The notes: generated from the letters alone by a model not told the origin. A stretch of DNA of 64,000 nucleotides from an uncultured Collinsella sp. (GCA_902472315.1 CABRNM010000001.1:62001-126000); one strand, 5' to 3'. Counted from the stretch's first letter, positions 36,729-45,504 are shown. Numbers and translations: made by a program.

Positions 36729-37622
36729 GTGCCCGTGGATATCATGCGAGAGGAATCGGGCAACGAGCCCGTCGCGGCATTTTCGATGTCGCATCCGGCG
36801 GTGCCGGCCCTCTACATGGTGCTGACGTTGGGGCTCACCATGTTCTCGATGCAGCCGGTGCTGATTGCGCTGTCGCTTGCGGGCGGGTTGGCGTACGGGT
36901 TTGCGACGCGCGGCGCCGCACGTACGTTGGGGGCGCTTCGCTGGCAGCTGCCGGTGATTTTGATCATTGCGGTGCTCAATCCGCTGTTTAGTGCCTCGGG
37001 CTCGACGGAGCTGTTCCGTATTGGCATGCGCGCGGTGTATCTGGAGAGCATGGTTTACGGCCTGTGCATGGGTGGGCTGTTTGTGGCGAGCGTGCTGTGG
37101 TTTGAGGCGGCGGCATCGATGCTTGGCTACGACAAGGTGCTTGCGCTTTTGGGTAACGCCGCGCCGGTGATCGCGCTTATGATTTCGATGTGTATGCGGC
37201 TTATCCCGCAGTTTTTGCGCCGCGGTCGTACGGTACTGGCGGTGCAGGATGCGATTGATGTGCCGGGGCGCGCGCCGGCCGGCCCCGTGCGTTCGCGTTT
37301 GCGCGCATCGAGTGTGTTGATGGGCTGGGGCATGGAGGATTCGCTGGAGCGCGCCGACGCCATGCGCTCCCGTGGGTGGGGCGCCGCGACGCGTCGCACG
37401 ACGTACGCGCGGTATCGGCTGGGGCGCGGCGATGTTGCCGCGCTGGTGGGGCTTGCGCTGTTTGGTGCCGCCGCGGTGGCGGTGGCATGGACCGCGACAA
37501 CGCAGTATTCGTTTTACCCGCAGCTATCGGCGCCGGCGCCGTGGCTGGGCTATGTCGTATATGCGGCCTGGATGGCGCTGCCCTGTGTGCTGCACGCGAT
37601 TGACGAGAAGAGGTTTGGCTGA
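36729..37622 (+). CDS. ECF transporter transmembrane subunit (EcfT)
   Basis: Membrane coupling subunit of a vitamin or metal uptake system. It has about five to six helices and, between helices, the Ala-Arg-Gly coupling motifs that touch the two ATPases; the second is readable as RADAMRSRGWGAA. The exact start is uncertain: GTG at 36729 has GAGGGAA 5 bases upstream, and ATG at 36723 and 36744 are in frame. The stop overlaps the ATG of the next gene (ATGA). The S subunit downstream would define the substrate. Confidence 0.85.
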   Translation: MPVDIMREESGNEPVAAFSMSHPAVPALYMVLTLGLTMFSMQPVLIALSLAGGLAYGFATRGAARTLGALRWQLPVILIIAVLNPLFSASGSTELFRIGMRAVYLESMVYGLCMGGLFVASVLWFEAAASMLGYDKVLALLGNAAPVIALMISMCMRLIPQFLRRGRTVLAVQDAIDVPGRAPAGPVRSRLRASSVLMGWGMEDSLERADAMRSRGWGAATRRTTYARYRLGRGDVAALVGLALFGAAAVAVAWTATTQYSFYPQLSAPAPWLGYVVYAAWMALPCVLHAIDEKRFG

Positions 37623-39076
37623 TGGCTCGGTTGGACGGAAGCATGATGGCGGGCATGGCGTGCGGCTCGGATACGCCGGCGATTGAAGTGCGGGGTCTGC
37701 GCTTTGCCTACCCCGGGGCCGAGGCGCCGGTGCTCGACGGGCTCGACTGGTCTGTTCCCCAAGGGGCGTTTGCGTTGCTTGTTGGTGGTACTGGGTCGGG
37801 TAAGTCGACGTTGCTCTCGTTGCTCAAGCCCGAGATTTCGCCGACGGGTGAATGCGCTGGCGAGCTGCGCGTGCTGGGCGAGAGCGTTGCCGACATGGAT
37901 GTTCGGGCGTCCGCGGAGCGCGTGGGCTATGTGTTTCAGGACCCCGAGAACCAGATCGTGTGCGAAACCGTGTGGCACGAGATGACGTTTGGTCTGGAAA
38001 ACTTAGGCATGTCGCGCGACGAGATGCGCCGTCGCGTGGCCGAGACCAGCTATTTCTTTGGGTTGGAGGATTGGCTCCACCGCGATACCGATACGCTTTC
38101 GGGTGGACGCAAACAGCTGCTGTCGCTGGCAGCTGTGCTGGCGTTGCGCCCGCGCGTGCTGCTGCTCGACGAGCCCACGTCTCAGCTTGATCCGGTTGCG
38201 GAGAAGAATTTCCTGCACGCGCTGTTTCGTGTGAATCGCGAGTTGGGCTGCACGGTTGTTGTGGCGACGCATCAGCCGCGCCCAATGCTCGAATACGCGA
38301 CGTGCGCGTACCGGATTGAGGGCGGACGCGTGTGCGAGGTGGTTGACCTAGCGAGTTTGGGTAGTCGCGAGGGACTTTTGGCTTTGGACTCTTGCTGGCC
38401 CGCGCAGGTGGCGGCGACGAGTGCGGCGGCAGCTATTCGCGAGGGCTGGTTTCGCTACGATCGCGCGGGCGGCTGGGTGCTGCGTGGACTCGATGCGGCG
38501 TTTTCGGCTGGCGCGGTGCATGCGGTTGTGGGCGGTAACGGCTGCGGCAAGTCGACAATGCTTTCGGTGCTGGCCAAGACGGTCAAGTTGCAGCGTGGGC
38601 ATATGGAGCGCGGGGCGGCCTCGGCGGCGCTGCTGCCTCAGAACCCCAAGGCGTTGCTGGTTGCCGAGACGGTGTGCGACGAGCTGATGGAATGGGCTTC
38701 GACCTGCGGATATGACGAGGCTGTCGCGCGGGAGCGCGCGGCGAGCCTGGGGCTGTCGGGCTTGGATGGACGCCACCCGTACGATCTTTCGGGCGGACAG
38801 CGTCAACTGCTCGCATTGGCAAAACTGCTGCTGATTGGCCCCGAACTGCTATTGCTCGATGAGCCCACCAAGGGCTTGGACCTGGCCAGCCGCCGCATCA
38901 TCGCCCGCGCCCTGCGTGACCATGCAAAGGCTGGCGGTACCGTCATCATGGCCACGCACGATCTGGATTTTGCCGAGCAGGTTGCCGATGACATTGCCAT
39001 GATGTTCGACGGTGAGATTGCCTGCATGGAGCCGCCGGCCGACTTCTTTGCCGACAACGTGTTTTATAGGGCGTGA
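37622..39076 (+). CDS. Fused ECF transporter ATPases (EcfA1-EcfA2)
   Basis: One 484-residue chain carrying both ATPases that are separate in many bacteria. Domain 1 (about 20-260) has Walker A GGTGSGKST, signature LSGGRKQ and Walker B VLLLDEPTSQLDP. Domain 2 (about 270-480) has GGNGCGKST, LSGGQRQ and LLLLDEPTKGLDL. Q-loop segments VFQDPENQIVCETV and ALLPQNPKALLVAETV are of the cobalt/ECF type. It starts at the ATG overlapping the EcfT stop, and the S-subunit gene begins 4 bases after its stop, so T, A1A2 and S are one operon. Confidence 0.92.
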   Translation: MARLDGSMMAGMACGSDTPAIEVRGLRFAYPGAEAPVLDGLDWSVPQGAFALLVGGTGSGKSTLLSLLKPEISPTGECAGELRVLGESVADMDVRASAERVGYVFQDPENQIVCETVWHEMTFGLENLGMSRDEMRRRVAETSYFFGLEDWLHRDTDTLSGGRKQLLSLAAVLALRPRVLLLDEPTSQLDPVAEKNFLHALFRVNRELGCTVVVATHQPRPMLEYATCAYRIEGGRVCEVVDLASLGSREGLLALDSCWPAQVAATSAAAAIREGWFRYDRAGGWVLRGLDAAFSAGAVHAVVGGNGCGKSTMLSVLAKTVKLQRGHMERGAASAALLPQNPKALLVAETVCDELMEWASTCGYDEAVARERAASLGLSGLDGRHPYDLSGGQRQLLALAKLLLIGPELLLLDEPTKGLDLASRRIIARALRDHAKAGGTVIMATHDLDFAEQVADDIAMMFDGEIACMEPPADFFADNVFYRA

Positions 39077-39080
39077 TGGG

Positions 39081-39794
39081 ATGGCGGATCATCGCGCTTC
39101 GCGCCTACTAGCAAAACTGGAGATCCTGCTGCTGGCGGCGGTGCCGGCGGTAATGGCCGCGGCGTTGCTGGCGGGCATTGAGCAGGCGGCGCTTGCCATG
39201 CTTGTCGTGGTGGCGCTGGTGCTCGCGCTGTTCTTTGCGGGCTACGAGGCGTCGCGCCCGGGCCTGCGACAGATTATGCCAACGCTGGTGTTGGCGGCGT
39301 TGGCCGCGGCGGGGCGCATCTTGTTTGGCCCCATTCCCGACTTTAAACCCGTGAGCGCCATCGCCATTATCGCCGGGGCGACGCTCGGTCGTCGTAACGG
39401 CTTTATGGTTGGTGCGCTGGCGGCGCTGACCAGCAACTTCTTTTTTGGACAGGGCATGTGGACGCCATGGCAGATGTATGCCTGGGGCCTGGTTGGCTAT
39501 GTTGGCGGCGCGCTGGCGCATGCGGGCGCGTTCGACCGTGCGGATGGAACCGTGCGCATGCCGGCGCTGATGGCGTACGGCTTTGCATCGGGCCTGCTCT
39601 ACGGCGTGGTAATCAACGCCTACGACATCATCGGTTTTGTGCAGCCGCTCACGTGGGCGGGCGCCGTGGCGCGTCTTGCCACGGCAGTGCCGTTCGATAT
39701 CACACACGGCCTCGCGACCTGCGTGTTCTCAGCCGCCCTGTACAGGCCCTGGTGTCGACGGATCAACCGCGTCGTCGTGAAATACGGACTGTAG
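39081..39794 (+). CDS. ECF transporter substrate-binding (S) subunit
   Basis: 237-residue membrane protein of about six helices. The segment GPIPDFKPVSAIAIIAGATLG, followed by a helix start GFMVGALAALTSNFFFGQG and WTPWQMYAWGLVG, is typical of a group of ECF S components that includes putative cobalamin-type carriers; the actual substrate cannot be told from this. It has no riboswitch in front of the operon that I can recognise. ATG at 39081, 4 bases after the ATPase stop. A long hairpin follows. Confidence 0.8.
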   Translation: MADHRASRLLAKLEILLLAAVPAVMAAALLAGIEQAALAMLVVVALVLALFFAGYEASRPGLRQIMPTLVLAALAAAGRILFGPIPDFKPVSAIAIIAGATLGRRNGFMVGALAALTSNFFFGQGMWTPWQMYAWGLVGYVGGALAHAGAFDRADGTVRMPALMAYGFASGLLYGVVINAYDIIGFVQPLTWAGAVARLATAVPFDITHGLATCVFSAALYRPWCRRINRVVVKYGL

Positions 39795-39818
39795 GGCTGG
39801 TTGCGTTCCCTTACGAAC

Positions 39819-39881
39819 TTGCGGTGGAATAGTTCTCTTTTTTGGCTGTTTGGGGCCGAAGCAGGAACTATTCCACCGCAA
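39819..39881. repeat. 17-bp perfect inverted repeat with T-rich loop
   Basis: Arms 39819-39835 and 39865-39881 pair perfectly; the loop starts TCTTTTTT. It lies between the convergent ECF S and xthA genes. A second weak stem (GGGGACG with CGTCCCC, about 39891-39925) follows it. Either may act as a terminator. Confidence 0.65.
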
Positions 39882-39941
39882 CTTATAGGGGGACGAGGTC
39901 AGATGATCCCTTTTCCTCCGTCCCCAGGGGGTCAGTTGGGG

Positions 39942-40760
39942 CTAGAGCTCTAGGGTGAGGGTGACGGGGCAGTGGTCGCTGCCGAAGATGTCGCCACGGA
40001 TACCGGTGTCGCGAACGTCGGCGGCGATTGAATCACTTACCAGGAAATAATCGATGCGCCAGCCGGCGTTGTTCTTGCGAGCATTAAAGCGGTAACTCCA
40101 CCAGCTGTAGACGCCCTCGACGTCGGGGTTTGCCGCGCGCCAGGTATCGGTAAACCCGGCGTTGAGCAGCTCGGTAAACTTGCCGCGCTCCTCGTCCGAA
40201 AAGCCGGCGTTGCCGCGGTTGGACTTGGGGTTCTTAAGGTCGATCTCCTCGTGCGCCACGTTAAAGTCGCCGCAGGTTACGACGGGTTTGCCGGTCTCGC
40301 GCTCGAGCGCGTTCAAAAAGCCGCGGTAGGCATCGTCCCAGGCCATACGCACATCGATGCGGGCGAGTTCGTTTTGCGCGTTGGGCGTATAGACGTCGAC
40401 AAACCAAAACTTGTCGAACTCGAGCGCGCAGACGCGGCCCTCGGTCGCGGCCTGCGCCACGAGCTCGGCCGCCTCGCCCTCGCCGGCGTAGGGTAGCAGC
40501 GCGTCGGCGCGTAGCACGCGCAGCGGTTCCTGGCGGCTAAAGACCGCGGTGCCCGAATAGCCTTTACGCTCGGCGTAGCTCCAGGTTTGGTGATAGCCGG
40601 CCAGGTCGATATCGACCTGGCCCTCCTGTAGCTTTGTCTCCTGCAGCGCCAGGATATCGACGTCGAGTTCTTGCGCGACCTGGATAAAGCTCGGGTCCTT
40701 TTTGAGCACGGCGCGCAGGCCGTTGACGTTCCACGAGGCGAAAGTGTAAGTCTGAGGCAT
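39942..40760 (-). CDS. xthA: Exodeoxyribonuclease III
   Basis: AP endonuclease and 3'-5' exonuclease of base-excision repair. The 272-residue protein carries the metal and catalytic motifs in order: ASWNVNGLRA, LALQETKLQ (catalytic Glu), VYTPNAQ, TCGDFNVAHEEIDLKNP, RIDYFLVS and GSDHCPV (catalytic His). Start ATG at 40760 follows GAAAGGAC. It stands alone, convergent with the ECF operon. Confidence 0.95.
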   Translation of the reverse strand: MPQTYTFASWNVNGLRAVLKKDPSFIQVAQELDVDILALQETKLQEGQVDIDLAGYHQTWSYAERKGYSGTAVFSRQEPLRVLRADALLPYAGEGEAAELVAQAATEGRVCALEFDKFWFVDVYTPNAQNELARIDVRMAWDDAYRGFLNALERETGKPVVTCGDFNVAHEEIDLKNPKSNRGNAGFSDEERGKFTELLNAGFTDTWRAANPDVEGVYSWWSYRFNARKNNAGWRIDYFLVSDSIAADVRDTGIRGDIFGSDHCPVTLTLEL

Positions 40761-40896
40761 GGTGTCCTTTCGACGGGGTTGGCAGGCTTAAGATTAGCGC
40801 AACAGGGGCGGTGGTGGGCTCCGCGCGTGTCGACCCAAAGGCTGCGCGCCGGGCAAGCGCCCGCCGCCATCCGACCAACAAGGACGGAGGACTCAT

Positions 40897-41649
40897 ATGA
40901 CGCAGGCAATAACGGATCCCAAGCAGGCCTCCGCCGCGCTGGAAGAGCTGTTCGGCACCCACAAGCGCGTGGTCTTCTTTGGTGGCGCGGGTGTTTCCAC
41001 GGCGAGTGGCATCCCCGATTTCCGCAGCGTGGACGGCCTGTATCACCAGCAGTTTGCCTATCCGCCCGAGACCATGCTCTCGCATAGCTTTTATGAGGCG
41101 CATCCGGCCGAGTTCTTCGACTTCTACCGCACCAAGATGATCGCGCTTGGCGCCAAGCCCAACCGCTGCCACACCAAGCTGGCCGAGCTGGAGCGCGCCG
41201 GAAAGCTAAATGCCGTGGTGACGCAAAATATCGACGGTCTGCATCAGATGGCCGGCTCGCAGCGTGTGTTTGAGCTGCACGGATCGGTCCATCGAAACAT
41301 TTGCCAGTCGTGCGGCGCGGTCTATAGCGCCGAGTGGATTTGCTCGCGCGAGCACGAGGACGCCGCGGGTGTGCCCGTGTGTCCTGCGTGCGGCGGGCGC
41401 ATCAAGCCCGATGTGGTGCTCTACGAGGAGCCGCTCGATGAGCGTGTGCTGACCGGCGCCGTTGCCGCCATCGCCGCGGCCGATGCCCTCATTGTGGGCG
41501 GGACCTCGCTCGTGGTGTATCCGGCGGCGGGCCTTACGCGCTACTTTACCGGCGATACGCTGGCCATTTGCAATCTTGCTCCCACCGATCAGGATGCAAA
41601 TGCCGACCTGCTGATTTCTTGCGACATCGCGGCCGCGTTTGCGTTCTAG
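40897..41649 (+). CDS. cobB: NAD-dependent protein deacylase of the sirtuin family
   Basis: Removes acetyl or related acyl groups from lysines using NAD. Rossmann motif VVFFGGAGVSTASGIPDFRS, NAD site TQNIDGLH, catalytic His in FELHGSVH, zinc cysteines CQSCG and CPACGG, and the closing GTSLVVYPAAG are all present. At 250 residues it is normal. The start ATG follows AAGGACGGAGG. It is divergent from xthA. Confidence 0.94.
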   Translation: MTQAITDPKQASAALEELFGTHKRVVFFGGAGVSTASGIPDFRSVDGLYHQQFAYPPETMLSHSFYEAHPAEFFDFYRTKMIALGAKPNRCHTKLAELERAGKLNAVVTQNIDGLHQMAGSQRVFELHGSVHRNICQSCGAVYSAEWICSREHEDAAGVPVCPACGGRIKPDVVLYEEPLDERVLTGAVAAIAAADALIVGGTSLVVYPAAGLTRYFTGDTLAICNLAPTDQDANADLLISCDIAAAFAF

Positions 41650-41663
41650 CCCGTGTGCGCGGA

Positions 41664-41669
41664 TACAAT
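41664..41669 (+). promoter_or_regulatory. Candidate folP-folK promoter -10
   Basis: TACAAT, one base from consensus, 75 bases before the folP start and just after the cobB stop; no clear -35. Confidence 0.4.
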
Positions 41670-41743
41670 AGAAAGACTAATTGCAAAGCAACCCCGCCGC
41701 CTGCGCCCGAGCGCGGCGGCGCGGGCATTTTAGGAGGATGTTC

Positions 41744-43471
41744 ATGGCGAACGATAGTAAGACATGGCGGTGCGGAAAGTACGAGCTCAGCTTTGACCGC
41801 CCGCGCATCATGGGCGTCCTCAACGTGACGCCCGATTCGTTTAGCGATGGCGGGGAGCACTTCGACCCGGATGCCGCCATCGAGTACGGCCTGGCGATGC
41901 TCGATGCCGGCGCCGACATCATCGACGTGGGCGGCGAGTCTACGCGCCCCGGATTTACCCCGGTCAATCCCGACGAGGAGGCTCGCCGCGTGCTGCCCGT
42001 GGTGCGCGCGCTGGCCAAAGAGGGCGCTATCGTCTCGATCGACACGCGCCACGTGGCGGTTGCCAAGGCGGCCGTGCGCTGCGGTGCCTCGATCGTCAAC
42101 GACGTGACGGGCTTCACCGACCCCAAGATGGTCGAATTTGTCGCGACGAGCACCTGCGGTGTCATCGTGATGCACGCCGGCGAGATCGCGGCGCCTACGC
42201 GCACGCATGCAACGGTGCAGCTCGATACCTCGGCCGCGGCGTTTGTTGCCGAAAAGGCGCGCGAGGCGGCCGCCGAGGCTGCGCGTGAGGCCGAGAAGCC
42301 TGCCCGCCGTCGCCGTGGCAAGCTGCTGGGCGAGCCCAAGACGGAGGCCAAGCTGCCGGGGGGCGTGGTGCAGCCCTCGCTGCCGTTTGGCGATCCGGAA
42401 CCCGCGCCCGAGCCCACGGACGAGCAGAAGCAGGAGGCATCGGCCGCCGAGCAGGTCGCCCCTGTCGCCGAGGCCGCCACGACCCCTGAGCCCGCGCTGG
42501 AGCCCAATGACCACCTGGCCGCCATGATGCGCCGCAGCGCCCGCCGCGAGGAGGCCTACGTGCCCACCTCTCAGCTCCGCCGCTTTACCCTGCCCGATTC
42601 GGCGCCCATCATGCGCCGCGTCATGGGCTTTCTGTCCGACCAGGCCCGCACGCTCATCCATGCCGGCGTGTCGCGCGACCGCATCTGCATCGATCCCGGT
42701 CCGGGCTTTGGCAAGACGGCCAACGAGGACATCGTCATCCAGCGCGAGACCGCCAAGATGGCGTCGCTGGGCTATCCGCTCATGTGCGCCGTGTCGCGCA
42801 AGCGTTTTGTGGGCGCCGTCTCGGGCGTGACCGAGGCGGCCGCGCGCGATGCCGCCACGTTTGGCGTGTGCCTGGGCGCTATCCAGGCCGGTGCCAACAT
42901 CGTGCGCGTGCACGACGTTACCGGCTTTGCGCAGTTCCTGAACGGTTACTGGGCTGTCGCCAAGCCGCAACCGCGCCGTGCGTTTGTGGCTGTGGGCTCC
43001 AATCTGGGGCATCGTTGCGACAACATTCGCGCCGCGCGCGACATGATTGCCGAGATTCCGCTCACCTGCGTGTCCAACTGCTCGCGCATCTACGAGAGCG
43101 AGCCGGCCTACGAGACGCGCCAGGACGCATTTGCCAACGCCGTCATCGAGATTAAGACCGAGCTGGCGCCGCTGGTGCTGCTCGACGAGCTTATGAAGAT
43201 CGAGGCCGAGCTGGGGCGCGACCGCTCCAAGAAGGCCAAGGTCAACGGTCCACGCACCATCGACCTGGATTTGCTGTGGATGGACGGCGAGACCCACGGC
43301 GGCAAAAAGCTGCGCCTGCCGCATCCGCTCATTGGCGAACGCGACTTTGTGCTGGTGCCGCTCGAGGATCTGATGCACGACCCGGCGCGGTTCTTCCGCT
43401 ACAACGGTGTCGAGGTCAAGGAGCCCGAGGACCGCGTGGGCCATATCGTGGGCGAATTGGGGCGTATGTAG
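41744..43471 (+). CDS. folP-folK: Fused dihydropteroate synthase - HPPK with long internal insert
   Basis: Two consecutive folate enzymes in one 575-residue chain. The FolP part opens with IMGVLNVTPDSFSDGG and has IIDVGGESTRPG, SIDTRHVAVAK, SIVNDVTGF and IDPGPGFGKT. The FolK part (about 410-575) has FVAVGSNLGHRCDNI, YESEPAYE and GPRTIDLDLLWMDG. Between VIVMH and IDPGPGFGK, where the barrel normally has about 30 residues, lies an Ala/Glu/Pro-rich, probably disordered stretch at about residues 155-285. The chain is therefore about 130 residues longer than a plain fusion. The reading frame is unbroken. ATG at 41744 is 6 bases after AGGAGG; the BirA-like gene follows directly. Confidence 0.93.
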   Translation: MANDSKTWRCGKYELSFDRPRIMGVLNVTPDSFSDGGEHFDPDAAIEYGLAMLDAGADIIDVGGESTRPGFTPVNPDEEARRVLPVVRALAKEGAIVSIDTRHVAVAKAAVRCGASIVNDVTGFTDPKMVEFVATSTCGVIVMHAGEIAAPTRTHATVQLDTSAAAFVAEKAREAAAEAAREAEKPARRRRGKLLGEPKTEAKLPGGVVQPSLPFGDPEPAPEPTDEQKQEASAAEQVAPVAEAATTPEPALEPNDHLAAMMRRSARREEAYVPTSQLRRFTLPDSAPIMRRVMGFLSDQARTLIHAGVSRDRICIDPGPGFGKTANEDIVIQRETAKMASLGYPLMCAVSRKRFVGAVSGVTEAAARDAATFGVCLGAIQAGANIVRVHDVTGFAQFLNGYWAVAKPQPRRAFVAVGSNLGHRCDNIRAARDMIAEIPLTCVSNCSRIYESEPAYETRQDAFANAVIEIKTELAPLVLLDELMKIEAELGRDRSKKAKVNGPRTIDLDLLWMDGETHGGKKLRLPHPLIGERDFVLVPLEDLMHDPARFFRYNGVEVKEPEDRVGHIVGELGRM

Positions 43472-44173
43472 GTGATTGAGATGAATGTTGTAACCGCCGG
43501 CACCGAGCTTGACGCCGCGCGCGACGCGGGCCGCGAGGGTGTGTCTGCGGGCTGGTGCGCTTGGAGCGCGGGCGAGGCGTCGTTGACGTTTTCGCTGGTC
43601 GTGCGCCCGGACGTGAATATGCATGCCTTCCACGGCCTGCCGTTTGTGGCAGCGATGGGCATGATGGACGCGCTCGTGGGCACGGCGTCGACGCCGGGTT
43701 TGGGCCTTGCCGGCAAGGTGGGCATTGAGTGGCCGAGCAATATCGTGTTCGGCGCACCCGCGTTTGAGACGTCGTTCGCGCGCGTCGCCGTCAACGGCGG
43801 TGCCGGTGCCGCGGGCATGTTCGGTGCCGTGACGGTGGATATCGAGCGTTCGGCATTGAGTGAGCTCGGTGTGGACGTGGCTGACGAAGCGCTGGTCGAG
43901 GAGTTGGCTGCCGCCGTGCTGACTCGCGTGGACGCCTGGGCGGTTGTTGCTAACACGCCGCAGGGTGCTGCCGGTCCGCTGGCTCCCGTGCTGGGCGAGT
44001 ACTTCGACATGGTGCCGCTGCTGGGCCGCCAAGTTGCGGCGGTGTCGCCCAACGGTTTGCCGCTTGCGGTCGGTGTGTTTGCGGGCCTGGACATCTGGGG
44101 CCGCGCGACCATCAAGACCGATGCCGGCGAGCAGGAGTTTCCGCCCGAGGCCGTACGGATTCGCGGACTGTAA
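43472..44173 (+). CDS. Degenerate biotin-protein-ligase-like protein
   Basis: 233 residues with the outline of the BirA catalytic and C-terminal domains: SLTFSLVVRPDV, a helix GLPFVAAMGMMDAL, KVGIEWPSNIV in place of GIKWPNDI, and a C-terminal SH3-like end GLDIWGRATIKTDAGEQEF then EAVRIRG. The biotinyl-adenylate loop GRGRxGR is absent; the corresponding stretch reads EGVSAGWCAWSAGE. The enzyme is therefore unlikely to ligate biotin in the usual way and may have a new substrate or a binding role. It begins at the end of folP-folK with no gap and shares its transcript; a terminator follows. Confidence 0.65.
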   Translation: MIEMNVVTAGTELDAARDAGREGVSAGWCAWSAGEASLTFSLVVRPDVNMHAFHGLPFVAAMGMMDALVGTASTPGLGLAGKVGIEWPSNIVFGAPAFETSFARVAVNGGAGAAGMFGAVTVDIERSALSELGVDVADEALVEELAAAVLTRVDAWAVVANTPQGAAGPLAPVLGEYFDMVPLLGRQVAAVSPNGLPLAVGVFAGLDIWGRATIKTDAGEQEFPPEAVRIRGL

Positions 44174-44210
44174 TGCGAGGCGCCCGCGTTCAAAGATAGA
44201 GATGACAACG

Positions 44211-44244
44211 AAGCCCTCCTCTGATTGCACCGGGGAGGGCTTTT
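44211..44244 (+). terminator. Terminator after the BirA-like gene
   Basis: AAGCCCTCC pairs with GGAGGGCTT (44211-44219 with 44234-44242), running into TTTT. Confidence 0.85.
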
Positions 44245-44270
44245 GCGTGACTGCAGGGCGGCATCTCGGT

Positions 44271-44313
44271 CCTATTCCTCAAAATTGAAAAAATTTCGTT
44301 TTTGAGGAATAGG
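44271..44313. repeat. 14-bp perfect inverted repeat with AT-rich loop
   Basis: CCTATTCCTCAAAA pairs with TTTTGAGGAATAGG around an A/T-rich loop. It lies between convergent genes and resembles the hairpin at 39819 in layout. Confidence 0.6.
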
Positions 44314-44368
44314 CTTGGCGAACGTTTGCGGGGCTGTGACATCGGGCGTGCTCGACTTAAGCCCCGTC

Positions 44369-45142
44369 TTACCCCAGCTCCTGCATGCGGCGGTAGATTT
44401 CGCAGATGCCCTTGATGGTGAGCTGCCCGTCGACCACGTCGAAGGCATCGGTCGAATCGGCGACGATGCCGGCGAGACCGCCCGTGGCGATAACGGTGGC
44501 GTCCTCGCGGCCCAGCTCGCGCTTCATGCGCGCGACCAAGCCCTCGGCCATGGCGGCGGCGCCCGTTACGGCGCCGACCTTGATGCACTCCTCGGTATCG
44601 CGGCCGATGGCGTGCTCCGGCGCCTCGAGCGGAACGCTGGCGAGCTTGGCGGCACGGGCGGCAAGCGCGTCCATGGAGATGCGGATGCCCGGCGCGATCG
44701 CTCCGCCAATGTAATAACCGTCCTTATCGATGACGTCGATATTGGTCGCGGTGCCAAAGTCCACCACGATTGCCGGCGCGCCGTAGAAAGTTTCGGCCGC
44801 AACGGCGTTGGCGACGCGGTCGGCGCCCACAGCCTGGGGGCGCGCCGCACGCAGCTTGGTCACGGCGGCCGTCTGCGGCCCAATGACGATGGCGTCCGCG
44901 GCAATGCGGTCGGCTACGGCGTGCCATTCGCGCGAGAGCTGCGGCACCACGCCGGCAAAGGCGATCGCGTCGACCGCGTCGAGCGAAAGGCCGTACATCT
45001 TAAAGAAACCCATCAGGCGCACATGGATCTCGTCGGCGGTATAGGAGCGGTCGGTGGGCATGCGCCACGACTGCACCAGCTCGTCTCCGTCAAACAGGCC
45101 CATGGCCGTCTGCGTGTTTCCCATATCGATAGCGAGCAGCAT
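44369..45142 (-). CDS. coaX: Type III pantothenate kinase
   Basis: Phosphorylates pantothenate, the first step of CoA synthesis; not inhibited by CoA in this family. Motifs: AIDMGNTQTAMGLF (ATP phosphate site), GADRVANAVAAE, VVDFGTATNIDVID and GGAIAPGIRISMDAL. Length 257 is normal. The ATG at 45142 follows GGGAG with a 5-base spacer; upstream codons in frame cross the tRNA gene on the other strand and are not used. Confidence 0.93.
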   Translation of the reverse strand: MLLAIDMGNTQTAMGLFDGDELVQSWRMPTDRSYTADEIHVRLMGFFKMYGLSLDAVDAIAFAGVVPQLSREWHAVADRIAADAIVIGPQTAAVTKLRAARPQAVGADRVANAVAAETFYGAPAIVVDFGTATNIDVIDKDGYYIGGAIAPGIRISMDALAARAAKLASVPLEAPEHAIGRDTEECIKVGAVTGAAAMAEGLVARMKRELGREDATVIATGGLAGIVADSTDAFDVVDGQLTIKGICEIYRRMQELG

Positions 45143-45278
45143 GTCTACTCCCAGTGTCGGTGTAAAAGGACGCGCACCATTGTATACGCGCCGTCGACGG
45201 CGCTCGGCTGCGATTCGGTTACAGTGATATGGGCTGAGGGGTTTAAATATGAAGGAATTATGCTCTACGAGATTTTCC

Positions 45279-45307
45279 TTGCCGTTTACCGAACTCCCGC
45301 GTAATAT
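45279..45307 (+). promoter_or_regulatory. Promoter of the initiator tRNA
   Basis: TTGCCG (45279-45284), 17 bases, TAATAT (45302-45307), each 4 of 6 to consensus, 31 bases before the tRNA 5' end. Confidence 0.5.
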
Positions 45308-45338
45308 TCTTTTTTGCGCACATGAGGCGCCCAGACAT

Positions 45339-45415
45339 TGCGGGGTGGAGCAGTCTGGTAGCTCGCCGGGCTCATAACCCGGAGGTCGTAGGTTCAAATC
45401 CTGCCCCCGCGACCA
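45339..45415 (+). tRNA. Initiator tRNA-fMet (CAT)
   Basis: A 77-nt cloverleaf: acceptor TGCGGGG/CCCCGCG, anticodon loop CTCATAA closed by the three G-C pairs (GGG/CCC) that mark initiator tRNAs, T arm GTAGGTTCAAATCCTGC, and an encoded CCA. Base 1 is T and base 72 is G, so the end pair is a weak wobble where E. coli has a C-A mismatch. A terminator follows at once. Confidence 0.95.
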
Positions 45416-45425
45416 AGAACTTGCA

Positions 45426-45454
45426 GCTCGTCGGCCTAGCCGGCGAGCTTTTTT
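45426..45454 (+). terminator. Terminator of the tRNA gene
   Basis: GCTCGTCGGC pairs with GCCGGCGAGC (one wobble) and is followed by TTTTTT. Confidence 0.9.
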
Positions 45455-45504
45455 GTTATTGCGGATCAATGTTTTCGACCCAGTTCTCAACTTCCCAAAC
45501 AAAA

